Shown here: piece after piece, positions 51,311 through 58,996 of the stretch
Numbering within the stretch: the stretch's first letter is position 1
How the letters are laid out: every line of letters begins with the position of its first letter
Source: a virus
IMG/VR virus record: IMGVR_UViG_3300044970_000539
Span: 1 to 64,000 of that record
Direction: 5' to 3' (one strand)
DNA: 64,000 nt
Notes under the pieces: generated by a model
The model's input: the letters and a program-made list of their open reading frames with translations, nothing else
Databases searched by the model: none
What the model was told of the DNA's origin: nothing
Made by a program: the position numbers and the translations under genes

Positions 51311-51595
51311 ATGAAGCAACATTTATGGAAAGATCAAGCAGCGTGTCTTGGTCTTGATACTAATATCTTTTTTGATAAGTATGAAGACAATGTAGATGTG
51401 CGCCCAATTGTAGATTCAATGTGCCAAAGGTGTCCAGTATCAAAGGTTTGCTTTGCTAACGGTGTTTCTGGTAAAGAGTACGGTGTATGGGGTGGGGTGT
51501 TCCTTGAACTTGGAAATATATCTAGAGAGTTTAATAAACACAAAACCAAACAAGACTGGGCTAATACTTGGCAAGCATTGACAATGGAGAAATAA
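51311..51595 (+). CDS. whiB: WhiB-type iron-sulfur transcription regulator
   Basis: 94 residues. Four cluster cysteines at 12, 38, 41 and 47 (C-x2-C-x5-C in MCQRCPVSKVC), followed by GKEYGVWGGV, the WhiB signature turn, then a basic region. WhiB proteins occur only in Actinobacteria and their phages, and bind SigA to alter transcription; a phage copy could redirect host promoters. Confidence 0.92.
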   Translation: MKQHLWKDQAACLGLDTNIFFDKYEDNVDVRPIVDSMCQRCPVSKVCFANGVSGKEYGVWGGVFLELGNISREFNKHKTKQDWANTWQALTMEK

Positions 51596-51826
51596 TTGTA
51601 CACTGATCAAATGCGTAGAGCCTTTCACTCTGTAGTACCTCCAAAGGGTTTTGCTATAGAGTTAATTGATAATGAACACTTTTTAACTATTAAGTTAAAT
51701 GAACTTAAGTTTGCAAACATGGTTCATGACGATAAAATACAGGCTCTTCAATATGTTTTAAATTTAAAGAAAGCATTGGAAATGGAAGGGGCTATCGTCC
51801 TAGTAACAAGAGAGGCAATAAAGTGA
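51596..51826 (+). CDS. Small uncharacterised protein
   Basis: 76 residues from TTG 51596, which has GGAGA 6 nt upstream; ATG 51611 is the alternative. Immediately follows WhiB and overlaps the glycosyltransferase start by 4 nt. Amphipathic helix near residues 50-66. Function unknown. Confidence 0.6.
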   Translation: MYTDQMRRAFHSVVPPKGFAIELIDNEHFLTIKLNELKFANMVHDDKIQALQYVLNLKKALEMEGAIVLVTREAIK

Positions 51827-52737
51827 AAATCTTTGTATCTATTGCATCTTATCGTGATCCAGAACTTCAATGGACAATTAAAAGTGCTATTACAAATGCA
51901 AATAATCCAGACAATCTATATTTTGGTGTTGTTCATCAGGGAGTTGATTCAGAACTGTTTGATATTCAGGAAATTAAAAACATATCTATAACTAAAATGC
52001 ATCCAAAAGAAGCAAGAGGTGCAGGATATGCAAGAGCAAAAGCAATGGAGTTATACTCTGGACAAGAGTATTTTCTTCAAATTGATTCACATACTAGATT
52101 TGTTCCTGGTTGGGACTCTATATCTATTGATCAGTTGAATAGGGCTAAGAATATATCTGGCCATAGTCGTGTATTGTTATCATACTTTCCTGCCCCGTTT
52201 GAGCCAGAAAGAAATGGCGGTATGTATTTAATTACAAACAACCCAAAAGTAAAGCCATATCCAACTAGACAAAAGATATCATTAAATAAAAGAAAACAGT
52301 GGACAGCAGAAAGACTTGAGTTTAATAACAAACTAAAAGAAGATCCAGAACTTTCTGAAACAGTTCTTGGTGGCTTTATGTTTTCAGATGGTTCAATAGT
52401 TAGTGAAGTTCCTTATGATTCAGAAATTAGTTTCTTTGGTGAAGAGATTTGTTTTGCTATGAGATCATGGACAAGAGGATGGGATATATATTCTCCTTCA
52501 AAAAATATTGTATACCACTTTTATTCTCGTGGAGGATACAGTAAGATATGGAAAGATAGAAATCTACGTGGAATATCTTGGAAAGAGTTAGAAGAAATAT
52601 CATACAACAAACAAAAAAGAATTCTTTGTGGTGAAGAAGAAGGTGTGTTTGGTGCTGGAAACGTTAGAACCCTTGCCGAGTATGAGATCTTTACTAATAC
52701 TAACTTTAAAGATTTTTATAGTTTGACAAAACCTTAG
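51823..52737 (+). CDS. Glycosyltransferase (GlcNAc-type, GT-A)
   Basis: 304 residues, GTG start overlapping the previous stop. IFVSIASYRDPELQWTIKSA opens a GT-A fold; FLQIDSHTRFVPGWD carries the DxD-like metal site (QIDSH) used by PF11397-type glycosyltransferases, and GEEICFAMRSWTRGWDI fits the acceptor-side motif. It could modify phage or host surface molecules and is separated from the minus-strand sugar operon. Confidence 0.8.
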   Translation: MKIFVSIASYRDPELQWTIKSAITNANNPDNLYFGVVHQGVDSELFDIQEIKNISITKMHPKEARGAGYARAKAMELYSGQEYFLQIDSHTRFVPGWDSISIDQLNRAKNISGHSRVLLSYFPAPFEPERNGGMYLITNNPKVKPYPTRQKISLNKRKQWTAERLEFNNKLKEDPELSETVLGGFMFSDGSIVSEVPYDSEISFFGEEICFAMRSWTRGWDIYSPSKNIVYHFYSRGGYSKIWKDRNLRGISWKELEEISYNKQKRILCGEEEGVFGAGNVRTLAEYEIFTNTNFKDFYSLTKP

Positions 52738-52751
52738 TGTTAGGATATAAT
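52723..52751 (+). promoter_or_regulatory. Perfect consensus promoter
   Basis: TTGACA at 52723-52728, 17-nt spacer, TATAAT at 52746-52751: full SigA-type consensus. The expected start, 7 nt after the -10, is ATG 52758. GGAGTGGTG before ATG 52773 offers a second, SD-led start. Confidence 0.78.
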
Positions 52752-52757
52752 TAAAAC

Positions 52758-53204
52758 ATGTGGAGTGGTGATATGAAAGATATTTTTATTGTTGTTTTTG
52801 CAACATTGTCAGTTTGCTTTGCAGCATCATATATTTTAGTCTTAGGACAGTCCATTAAACTTAAAAGAGATGTTTCAAAACTTTTTATTGAAAAGACTTT
52901 GCTTCAAGAATATGTTGATATAACTAAGTCTACAAAAATAAAAGAAGATTCAGATGACTCAATACACAAAGAAAACTTTATTAAGTTTCTTTCTGATTCT
53001 AGACTATGGGCATTTGAATATATTGAGAATGTACAAAAAGGTTTAACTAAATTTGTTAATGATGTTGATGCAGACATATCATACTTTGATGAATATGGAG
53101 AAGCCTTATCTATGTCAAGACCAGACTATCCATCTATGAAGAATATTTCAAAAGCATATAAAGAATTAAAAACACTATTACCAGAAGATGAAATAAAACA
53201 ATGA
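52758..53204 (+). CDS. Single-pass membrane protein
   Basis: 148 residues (or 143 from ATG 52773, which has GGAG upstream). One transmembrane helix near residues 7-28 (IVVFATLSVCFAASYILVL) and a cytoplasmic helical acidic domain. Position before the XapX and holin genes suggests a lysis-related role, possibly a regulator, but no family is known. Confidence 0.65.
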   Translation: MWSGDMKDIFIVVFATLSVCFAASYILVLGQSIKLKRDVSKLFIEKTLLQEYVDITKSTKIKEDSDDSIHKENFIKFLSDSRLWAFEYIENVQKGLTKFVNDVDADISYFDEYGEALSMSRPDYPSMKNISKAYKELKTLLPEDEIKQ

Positions 53205-53359
53205 GAGATATATTGTTGTCAACACTAACAGGTTTTGGATGTGGTGTAGTATTTGCTGCATTCAAATTGCCAGTTCCAGCACCGCCAGTTTTTGCGGGAG
53301 TCGCAGGAATTGTAGGGCTGTGGGCTGGATATGCTATACTAATAAAGGTTCTATCCTAG
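53201..53359 (+). CDS. XapX-like small membrane protein
   Basis: 52 residues read from ATG 53201 to TAG 53357-53359. The pattern LLSTLTGFGCGVVFAAFKLP followed by PAPPVFAGVAGIVGLWAGY matches the XapX domain, which often has an SPAPP-like core and two hydrophobic halves. Small phage XapX proteins sit next to lysis genes. Function is not proven. Confidence 0.72.
   Translation: MRDILLSTLTGFGCGVVFAAFKLPVPAPPVFAGVAGIVGLWAGYAILIKVLS
53332..53340 (+). promoter_or_regulatory. Extended -10 promoter for the holin gene
   Basis: TGCTATACT lies inside the XapX-like gene and is followed by TAGGAGG and ATG 53368. Confidence 0.55.
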
Positions 53360-53367
53360 GAGGAAAA

Positions 53368-53637
53368 ATGAACACAGAACAACTAAAGGCAGTACTTGCA
53401 TCATACGGACGTTCAGTCCTTGCATCAGGCCTTGCACTATACATGGCAGGCGTAACAGATCCAAAGGATCTATGGACTGCACTTGTTGCTGCAGTTGCGC
53501 CAGTTGCAATTAGAGCAATCAACCCTAATGACAAGGCGTTTGGCGTATTGCCAGATGCTAAGGAAGTAGAGAAGGCTCTTAAGGGTGCAAAGGCACCCGT
53601 AAAGAAGGCTGCTAAGAAGGCTGCTCCAAAGAAGTAA
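53368..53637 (+). CDS. Holin, r1t-like
   Basis: 89 residues from ATG 53368 with AGGAGG RBS (an upstream frame in the same phase is not the start). Two short hydrophobic segments (SVLASGLALYMAGV and LWTALVAAVAPVAIRA) are followed by NPND, then a strongly basic tail (KAPVKKAAKKAAPKK), the layout of r1t-type actinophage holins. Would form membrane holes for the endolysin at 45.5 kb. A strong terminator follows. Confidence 0.82.
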   Translation: MNTEQLKAVLASYGRSVLASGLALYMAGVTDPKDLWTALVAAVAPVAIRAINPNDKAFGVLPDAKEVEKALKGAKAPVKKAAKKAAPKK

Positions 53638-53654
53638 TATTTACTTACAGAATT

Positions 53655-53682
53655 GCCAGTCTAGAAATAGGCTGGCTTTTTT
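53655..53682 (+). terminator. Rho-independent terminator with GAAA loop
   Basis: GCCAGTCTA pairs with TAGGCTGGC (one wobble) around GAAA, followed by TTTTTT. It ends the main plus-strand transcription unit, where the convergent minus-strand operon also ends. Confidence 0.9.
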
Positions 53683-53685
53683 GTT

Positions 53686-54720
53686 TTATGAATTAATTAA
53701 ATCAATATACTTTTGTTTTAGTGAGTCTATTGAAAAGTTATTGTTGCCAAGATCAAATGCTTTATCTTTTAACTTGGGAATATCTAAGCCATAATAATCA
53801 TCAACTAATTTACCAAGCATTTTAGCATTTCCATCATAAACATCAAGCATTGTTCTTGTCTGTAGTTCGTCAATCTTATTAGATTCAAATAACCACTCCT
53901 CTGGTAAAACCTTATTGTTTGGAGATATGTTAGTCATAAAAACAGGCAGGGAACTGATTAAAGCCTCATTCATAGGAAGACATAGGCCAGCATACCTTCT
54001 AGGCAATATCATAGCGTCAAAGCCCTCATACAGGCTCTGATGGCTATCTGGGTTTGATTTGTCAATGGTTAATCTTGGATCATTGCATTTTATGTCTAAA
54101 TTGCTCTGGGTTCTTATTACTAACTCATAATCACCGATAGAATAATTAAGCATTTCAATTACTGTGTCAGTACCGTTTCTATCTTTGGCTGCAGCCTTCC
54201 CAGCAATGTGTAATAATCTTTTATGTGTTTTGCTTGTATTTATTTCTCTTGCATTAGAAAATAAGTTAATGTCAGTCGGCGGCGGTATATGAACAACCCT
54301 TGTTTTATCTCCAAATTTACTAACAACATCTTCAAAGTTCCATAGACTAGGAGCAACAAGAACATCAGGCAATGTTTGATTAGGGTTTGCTAAATAATCT
54401 AAAAACTCATAGTTATACTGCAATATTGTTTTTATTCCACGACTTTTTGCAAGATCAACAAACTTTGGATTATAAAATAATTCACAACTAAGAACTACGT
54501 CAATGTCTTTTAAAAATTCTAAGATTTCATTTGTATTTGGAAAACCTTTGATTGTGGTTTGACAGTTGTATCCTTCGTACCATTCAGGATGCTGCTTGTT
54601 TTGATTAAAAAATCTTGAGTTAATAAGCATAATCTTATCAGGATTAAGCATGTTTACTAACTCTCTTGTTTGATTACCAAGACCTGTGTTGTCTGATCTT
54701 GCAATTATTCCTAGTCTCAT
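53686..54720 (-). CDS. Glycosyltransferase, GT-B fold
   Basis: 344 residues. Starts MRLGIIARSDNTGLGNQTRE, a GT-B donor-loop opening; the middle contains VAPSLWNFEDVV, and the C-terminal half has a UDP-type domain with MILPRRYAGLCLPMNEALIS, matching the E..G pattern of GT4 enzymes. Last gene of the sugar operon; ATGA overlap with the nucleotidyltransferase upstream. Transfers a sugar from a nucleotide donor to an unknown acceptor. Confidence 0.82.
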   Translation of the reverse strand: MRLGIIARSDNTGLGNQTRELVNMLNPDKIMLINSRFFNQNKQHPEWYEGYNCQTTIKGFPNTNEILEFLKDIDVVLSCELFYNPKFVDLAKSRGIKTILQYNYEFLDYLANPNQTLPDVLVAPSLWNFEDVVSKFGDKTRVVHIPPPTDINLFSNAREINTSKTHKRLLHIAGKAAAKDRNGTDTVIEMLNYSIGDYELVIRTQSNLDIKCNDPRLTIDKSNPDSHQSLYEGFDAMILPRRYAGLCLPMNEALISSLPVFMTNISPNNKVLPEEWLFESNKIDELQTRTMLDVYDGNAKMLGKLVDDYYGLDIPKLKDKAFDLGNNNFSIDSLKQKYIDLINS

Positions 54721-55379
54721 GAGTCCATATCTTTATATAGTTGTTTTAATCCATTAAGCGTTCCTATGTCCATATACTTACCGCCAGGACTTACAGATCT
54801 AATATTAAGACTCATATCTATCCAATCCTGTATTTGTTTTCCTGGATGCTCTAGTAATGGATCAATATATCTAATAAGGTTTTTACGAAACAACATTGTC
54901 CCCCACATATCTGGGTAATCACAGTCAGATACTTTGTCTCTAGATGACATAACCTTGCCTTCAGATATTGATACTTGTCCAACTCTACCCTTAAGTTCTG
55001 GATCACAACTCCAGGTTCCAAGAACCAGATCTCCAGAAGTATCCATCATATCTTTATAAATATTGGTTTTGCATCCAAGAATATATGTGTCTGGCATTCC
55101 AATTAAAACGGTATCGTTATAATCTCCAACCATAAACTTAACAGCATCAGACATAGTTGAAGGTTCACGAACAACTAACTTTATATCCATATTCATATTT
55201 TGAATAATAGGAACCCATTCAGCCCTTGTTGAAACTCTAACTTCATCACATACCTCTAGCATTTGATTAACGTGCCATTGAAGTATAGATTCTTTTTCTG
55301 AAACTGGAAGACAAAACTTTGGAATACCACCTATTCTAGATGCTTTTCCTGATGCTGGTAGGATTCCTATTGTAGCCAT
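54717..55379 (-). CDS. Sugar nucleotidyltransferase
   Basis: 220 residues. N-terminal IGILPASGKASRIGGIPKF is a variant of the signature GxGxR...K of nucleotidyltransferases such as RmlA/GlmU, and MPDTYILG carries the metal-binding Asp. A second acidic residue lies near YMDIGTLNGL. Would make an activated NDP-sugar for the neighbouring glycosyltransferases. Overlaps both neighbours by ATGA-type junctions. Confidence 0.82.
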   Translation of the reverse strand: MATIGILPASGKASRIGGIPKFCLPVSEKESILQWHVNQMLEVCDEVRVSTRAEWVPIIQNMNMDIKLVVREPSTMSDAVKFMVGDYNDTVLIGMPDTYILGCKTNIYKDMMDTSGDLVLGTWSCDPELKGRVGQVSISEGKVMSSRDKVSDCDYPDMWGTMLFRKNLIRYIDPLLEHPGKQIQDWIDMSLNIRSVSPGGKYMDIGTLNGLKQLYKDMDS

Positions 55380-56167
55380 TACCTTAACCCATATTTTTTC
55401 TTTAATGTTGCTATATCATTTACTGGCCAATAGTCTAAAGATTTTGTTGGATCATTAAATGGGTTCTTATATTCTCCCCAACCTTCCCTTGTTCTATCCC
55501 CGCCCCACTTGGCCTTAAAGTAATCGTGAAGAGGTTCAATGTTAATTCTTAGTCCGTCTATTGTTGCGCCTCCGTCTATTTGACATGTTACATCAACTTC
55601 TGCAGCAGGTGCGTTTATTCTCATTACATAACTTATAGGTGCATTAGGATGTACAAACTGACTACGCCAAGAAACTGCAACATCTGAATCAGGATTATTT
55701 ATAACTTGTTCTTCAAGTATTCTGCACCTTTGATCCCAGTCACAATCATCAAAATTATATGGATAAAAATTTTCATCAAAATATCCAATTGCTTCAACCA
55801 ATTTTTTGTTTATTCCAGCCAAATGCCATCCATGCTGTGTTCTAAACATTAAACCATTAAAGCCATTAAGCATATCAACTATATGAGAAAAGGGTTGATT
55901 AAACAACATTGAAGACGAAACAAAAAAGGTCCAGTCGTGATTCTTTTTTAATCCTATGTTCCATGCTCTGGCTAAACCAATATTTTCTGATTGATACTCT
56001 ACCTGAAAGCCATACTTCTTCTCAAATACTTCACACTCTCTGTTGCCACTATTGTCTATAAGTAAAACATTTTTATCTTTTATAGACTCCATGCATTTGT
56101 AGATTCTTTCTGTTACCCTGTAAACAGGTATACAAATTAAATAATCAATCTCAGTATCTATTTGCAT
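55379..56167 (-). CDS. Glycosyltransferase family 2
   Basis: 262 residues from ATG 56167, chosen because AGAGGAGG lies 8 nt upstream; earlier starts would overlap the methyltransferase by 80 nt. IDYLICIPVYRVTERIYKCM, NVLLIDNSGN and SENIGLARAWNIGLKK fit a GT-A fold; NFDDCDWDQRC provides the DxD-like acidic site. Adds sugars within the operon's pathway. Confidence 0.8.
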   Translation of the reverse strand: MQIDTEIDYLICIPVYRVTERIYKCMESIKDKNVLLIDNSGNRECEVFEKKYGFQVEYQSENIGLARAWNIGLKKNHDWTFFVSSSMLFNQPFSHIVDMLNGFNGLMFRTQHGWHLAGINKKLVEAIGYFDENFYPYNFDDCDWDQRCRILEEQVINNPDSDVAVSWRSQFVHPNAPISYVMRINAPAAEVDVTCQIDGGATIDGLRINIEPLHDYFKAKWGGDRTREGWGEYKNPFNDPTKSLDYWPVNDIATLKKKYGLR

Positions 56168-56846
56168 AAATATATCCTCCTCTTTCAGGGCTACCCAAAA
56201 TATCAATTCCAAACTGTTTTGAAAGTTTTTCAATCATTTGGCCAAATCTTCCATCAAAAGATTTATCAAATTCAAGAACTAATCTGTTTATCTTTGCTAA
56301 AGTTTCTGCGGGGGTATTTATAATAAGATCAAACTCTGCACCCTCTATATCAATCTTCATGACATCAACCTCTTTGATATCATAAGTTGAAAATAAGGTT
56401 TCTAAAGTTATTGCTAAGACTTCTGAATTATCTTCTTCTATGTCTACAATACTACTGTTGCCACCACGATTACTGATTGAAACCATCTTTTCTTCATACC
56501 AGATAGCATTATTTACTATAGTAATGTTTTCAGTAGGGTTATTTTCTATATTTTGACTAAGTAGATATAGGTTATTTGGCTCTGGTTCTACAGCGTATAC
56601 TTTGATTTTACTATCATCTGGTCTATCTTTATTAAAACTATCTACAAAAAGGCTAACTGCTCCAATATTTGCACCAACATCAACAAAAACACCACCACCA
56701 AAGAATTGGCCTTGATGTATTCTATATACATTTTCTATCCATGTTTCGTTAACTACTTTAAAGTCAAGGTTATGATCATAACTAGGATCTTCTGTATACT
56801 CTCTTATTTGAAAATTATAGTTTTCGTGGTTTAAGATAGATGTCAT
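56151..56846 (-). CDS. FkbM-family methyltransferase
   Basis: 231 residues from ATG 56846, which overlaps the upstream stop (ATGA); ATG 56876 would be a longer alternative. Motif I GGGVFVDVGANIGAVSLFVD, acidic YAVEPEPNNL, and VDVMKIDIEGAEFDLI are the FkbM signature. In the operon it could O-methylate the added sugar or the acceptor. Confidence 0.85.
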   Translation of the reverse strand: MTSILNHENYNFQIREYTEDPSYDHNLDFKVVNETWIENVYRIHQGQFFGGGVFVDVGANIGAVSLFVDSFNKDRPDDSKIKVYAVEPEPNNLYLLSQNIENNPTENITIVNNAIWYEEKMVSISNRGGNSSIVDIEEDNSEVLAITLETLFSTYDIKEVDVMKIDIEGAEFDLIINTPAETLAKINRLVLEFDKSFDGRFGQMIEKLSKQFGIDILGSPERGGYIYANRY

Positions 56847-57784
56847 AGGTTTAATTCTTTCAATATGTTTTGCCATCTATTTTTATAAGTATAATTAGAC
56901 TTAACTAATTCATGACCTGCTTTTCTAATTGCTTCACGCTCTTCATCATGTTCTATATAGTAATCAATTAGTTCTTTTAGTTGATTGAAGTTGCCGTACT
57001 CATAAAATACCAAATGTTTTTTGTCTTCAAACTCTCTTTCCATACCTTGGACATATGGGTGAATCATAAAGCCACCACGACCCAAGGTTTCATAAACACG
57101 ATCAGACCAGTAATCTGGGTAATCAAAGTTTATACAAAGAGTATCACCAACAACAACTTTTGTAGACCAATAAAGTTTATTAAGTTTTAGTCCACGAATT
57201 GATGGCAATCCACCACTTCCATAATGCTTAAAGTTATTTCTATATTTATCTTCAAGCCAATTAATAAGTTCAGTTCTGTAGTTCCACTCTGGATGATACT
57301 TCTTGCTACCGACAAATATAACTTGGTTGTTTAATTCTGACTCTTTATATATACACTCTTGATCATAAACTCCAGCAGGTACATAATGACCAATTACATT
57401 TGTTTTTGCATTAAACCATTCAGACATTTTTTTGTCTACCGTAAAGAAGTGCCCAATGTGTTTATATACTGGGTGAGTATCTAGATCTTTTTGTCTTTGT
57501 AGTCCAAACCAAAGATCAAGGTGATATGTCATTGTTGGGATATTATAATCTCTAAGTGTTAGCAACACCTTGTCCATTTCAAACTTTCCAGGAGTCTTCC
57601 AACCGTGTGTGTGAATCCATATGAAAAGATCTGAGTCAACAGAAGACTTTAATATGTCTTCGCTCTTAGCCTCTGTTTCTTGTAATCTTATTACTTTGTG
57701 TCCCAAAGATTCCAGGGTATTGGCATGGTGACTTTCACTAGTATAATCAACACGAAAGTTACCAAGAAAAACTATTTTTGCCAC
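56843..57784 (-). CDS. Glycosyltransferase, CgeB-like
   Basis: 313 residues, GTG start with AAAGGGG upstream. N-terminal Rossmann-like IVFLGNFRVDYTSESHHANT, the middle with AKTNVIGHYVPAGVYD, and VVGDTLCINFDYPDYWSDRV with RGGFMIHPYVQGMEREF resemble CgeB/Glyco_trans_1_2 proteins. First gene of the sugar operon; its promoter overlaps the tRNA-Arg end. Confidence 0.78.
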   Translation of the reverse strand: MAKIVFLGNFRVDYTSESHHANTLESLGHKVIRLQETEAKSEDILKSSVDSDLFIWIHTHGWKTPGKFEMDKVLLTLRDYNIPTMTYHLDLWFGLQRQKDLDTHPVYKHIGHFFTVDKKMSEWFNAKTNVIGHYVPAGVYDQECIYKESELNNQVIFVGSKKYHPEWNYRTELINWLEDKYRNNFKHYGSGGLPSIRGLKLNKLYWSTKVVVGDTLCINFDYPDYWSDRVYETLGRGGFMIHPYVQGMEREFEDKKHLVFYEYGNFNQLKELIDYYIEHDEEREAIRKAGHELVKSNYTYKNRWQNILKELNL

Positions 57785-57806
57785 AAATACCCCTTTGTTT
57801 TCATCT

Positions 57807-57815
57807 ATTATAGCA
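57807..57815 (-). promoter_or_regulatory. Extended -10 promoter of the sugar operon
   Basis: Minus-strand TGCTATAAT at the 3' end of tRNA-Arg. Leader with AAAGGGGTATTT before GTG 57784. Confidence 0.65.
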
Positions 57816-57884
57816 TCTCTGGTAGGATTTGAACCTACGACCTACACCTTAGAAGGGTGTCACTCTTCCGCTGAGTTACAGAGA
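57815..57884 (-). tRNA. tRNA-Arg(TCT)
   Basis: On the minus strand: acceptor TCTCTGT with CCAGAGA, anticodon stem ACACC/GGTGT and loop CTTCTAA giving anticodon TCT (reads AGA). Standard T-loop TTCAAAT. AGA is used widely in this genome and rarely in high-GC actinobacteria. Confidence 0.85.
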
Positions 57885-57889
57885 TTTAG

Positions 57890-57960
57890 TAGACCTAGAA
57901 GGTAATGCTCCTTCTTCTCAGGATTAAAAGTCCTGAGCATCACTTTAATGCTTTAGGTCC
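57890..57960 (-). tRNA. tRNA-Lys(TTT) with atypical T-loop
   Basis: Minus-strand acceptor GGACCTA with TAGGTCT (terminal wobble), anticodon stem CAGGA/TCCTG and loop CTTTTAA giving TTT. The T-arm GAAGG/CCTTC encloses AGCATTA rather than TTCRANY, and the D-arm lacks GG, so it is divergent or possibly decaying. Identity depends on the clear anticodon arm and acceptor. Confidence 0.65.
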
Positions 57961-57964
57961 ATAG

Positions 57965-58038
57965 TACATCTGGAAGGACTTGAACCTTCGGCTCTCTGCA
58001 TATAAGGCAGGTACTCTAACCAACTGAGTTACAGATGC
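57965..58038 (-). tRNA. tRNA-Ile(TAT)
   Basis: Minus-strand acceptor GCATCTG with CAGATGT, anticodon loop CTTATAT giving TAT, which reads AUA. D-loop TTGGTTAG and T-loop TTCAAGT are canonical. AUA is common in these genes. Confidence 0.8.
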
Positions 58039-58042
58039 TTAG

Positions 58043-58117
58043 TACACCAGGTAGGACTTGAACCTACGAATAGCCGAATTATGAGTTCGGTGCCTTAACC
58101 AACTTGGCTACTGGTGC
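58043..58117 (-). tRNA. tRNA-Met(CAT) or Ile2 precursor
   Basis: Minus-strand acceptor GCACCAG with CTGGTGT, stem CCGAA/TTCGG with loop CTCATAA, anticodon CAT. Since tRNA-Ile(TAT) is also present, an elongator Met is more likely than a lysidine-modified Ile2, but sequence alone cannot decide. Confidence 0.82.
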
Positions 58118-58133
58118 TTGCTTTATAAGTATA

Positions 58134-58574
58134 TTAAAATTCTTTATCAAAGTCAAGCCAGTACTGTTTAAAGTTATCTCTTGGTTCAAGATATCTAACC
58201 TCATCAATAATTTTATGTTTTAATGCAGTCTTAATCATGTTATCAGAATAACTTCCTGGTTCTGGTTTGGCAGAAAAATAAACAACATAGTATAAAACAT
58301 TAGAAGTTTTTATTAATGCACCATTAGCAATTGCTTTTTTAACATTGTCAGTTCTTTGTGCTCCTGGTCTTTTACCCTCACCAGAAAGGCCACCCTTTGC
58401 TTCAATATACTCAAAGGTTGTTTTAGAGTGTGCACGAAAGTCTACTTCACAACCAACATTCTCAAAGCAATAATTTCTATCAATAGGACCAAAACCCCTA
58501 CTAACCAAATCTGCGTATACAAGTTCTTCAAAAGCGTCTCCTGACTTTTTAGATTGTGATTGAAAGTTTTCCAT
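58134..58574 (-). CDS. PD-(D/E)XK nuclease
   Basis: 146 residues, leaderless start at 58574. N-terminal GDAFEELVYADLVSRGFGPI (helix with conserved E), then NVGCEVDFRAHS (first Asp) and FEYIEAKGG (E-x-K), the restriction-endonuclease core. Could degrade host DNA or resolve branches. Found in front of the tRNA cluster on the minus strand. Confidence 0.72.
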   Translation of the reverse strand: MENFQSQSKKSGDAFEELVYADLVSRGFGPIDRNYCFENVGCEVDFRAHSKTTFEYIEAKGGLSGEGKRPGAQRTDNVKKAIANGALIKTSNVLYYVVYFSAKPEPGSYSDNMIKTALKHKIIDEVRYLEPRDNFKQYWLDFDKEF

Positions 58575-58580
58575 ATGTTT

Positions 58581-58589
58581 ATTGTATCA
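58581..58589 (-). promoter_or_regulatory. Extended -10 for a leaderless nuclease transcript
   Basis: Minus-strand TGATACAAT; the nuclease ATG (58574) is 7 nt after the -10 end. No Shine-Dalgarno. The same TGATACAAT serves the gene at 59834. Confidence 0.65.
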
Positions 58590-58808
58590 GTTTACTGTTT
58601 CTTTAGACCAACGTAAAAATGACTTAATGTAAACGGCAGTGTATGCAAGAGCAGCAAATATAAATCCGTACTGCTCAGTGGCAAGTGCAAAAATGATCCA
58701 TAGACACTCATTAAATATAAGCCATAGCCAGGCCCATTTCTTTTTACGACCAACAAAGTAAATTCCAGACACACCTATCACTGCAAGAACCCATGAGTAC
58801 CACTCCAT
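58587..58808 (-). CDS. Small membrane protein, PnuC-like
   Basis: 73 residues, three hydrophobic segments (WVLAVIGVSGIYFVG, AWLWLIFNECLWIIFALA, GFIFAALAYTAVYIKS) with a basic loop. Resembles the small half-transporter/PnuC-like proteins of actinophages. Might import nicotinamide riboside-like substrates only as an oligomer; unproven. Confidence 0.6.
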   Translation of the reverse strand: MEWYSWVLAVIGVSGIYFVGRKKKWAWLWLIFNECLWIIFALATEQYGFIFAALAYTAVYIKSFLRWSKETVN

Positions 58809-58809
58809 A

Positions 58810-58899
58810 TTAGTCCTGCTTAACTTTATATGTCATAACAAGATAGCAAATTGAATACCCAGCAACAAATGTAGGGATCAAAAATAAAATATTAATCAT
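58810..58899 (-). CDS. Small membrane micro-protein
   Basis: 29 residues (ATG 58899 to TAA), one hydrophobic segment (ILFLIPTFVAGYSICYLV). GAGGAAG RBS. Overlaps its upstream neighbour by 8 nt (ATGATTAA) and lies 1 nt before the PnuC-like gene's start, so it is likely co-translated. Confidence 0.5.
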   Translation of the reverse strand: MINILFLIPTFVAGYSICYLVMTYKVKQD

Positions 58900-58993
58900 C
58901 TTCTTCCTCAAATTCTCTAAGGGCGTTGCTATTATCATTACAATAATTACAATCGCCATATTCTACTCTATTACCACAGTAGTTACAAAACAT
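58892..58993 (-). CDS. Zinc-ribbon micro-protein
   Basis: 33 residues (ATG 58993). Pattern FCNYCGNR...DCNYCND provides a C-x2-C and C-x2-C zinc site. Acidic end (REFEEEDD). Overlaps the next micro-gene, which supports that it is translated. Confidence 0.6.
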   Translation of the reverse strand: MFCNYCGNRVEYGDCNYCNDNSNALREFEEEDD

Positions 58994-58996
58994 TTA

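Noticed and set aside
53655-53682. Bidirectional terminator
   Set aside because: The minus-strand side lacks a T-run after the stem, so only plus-strand termination is supported.
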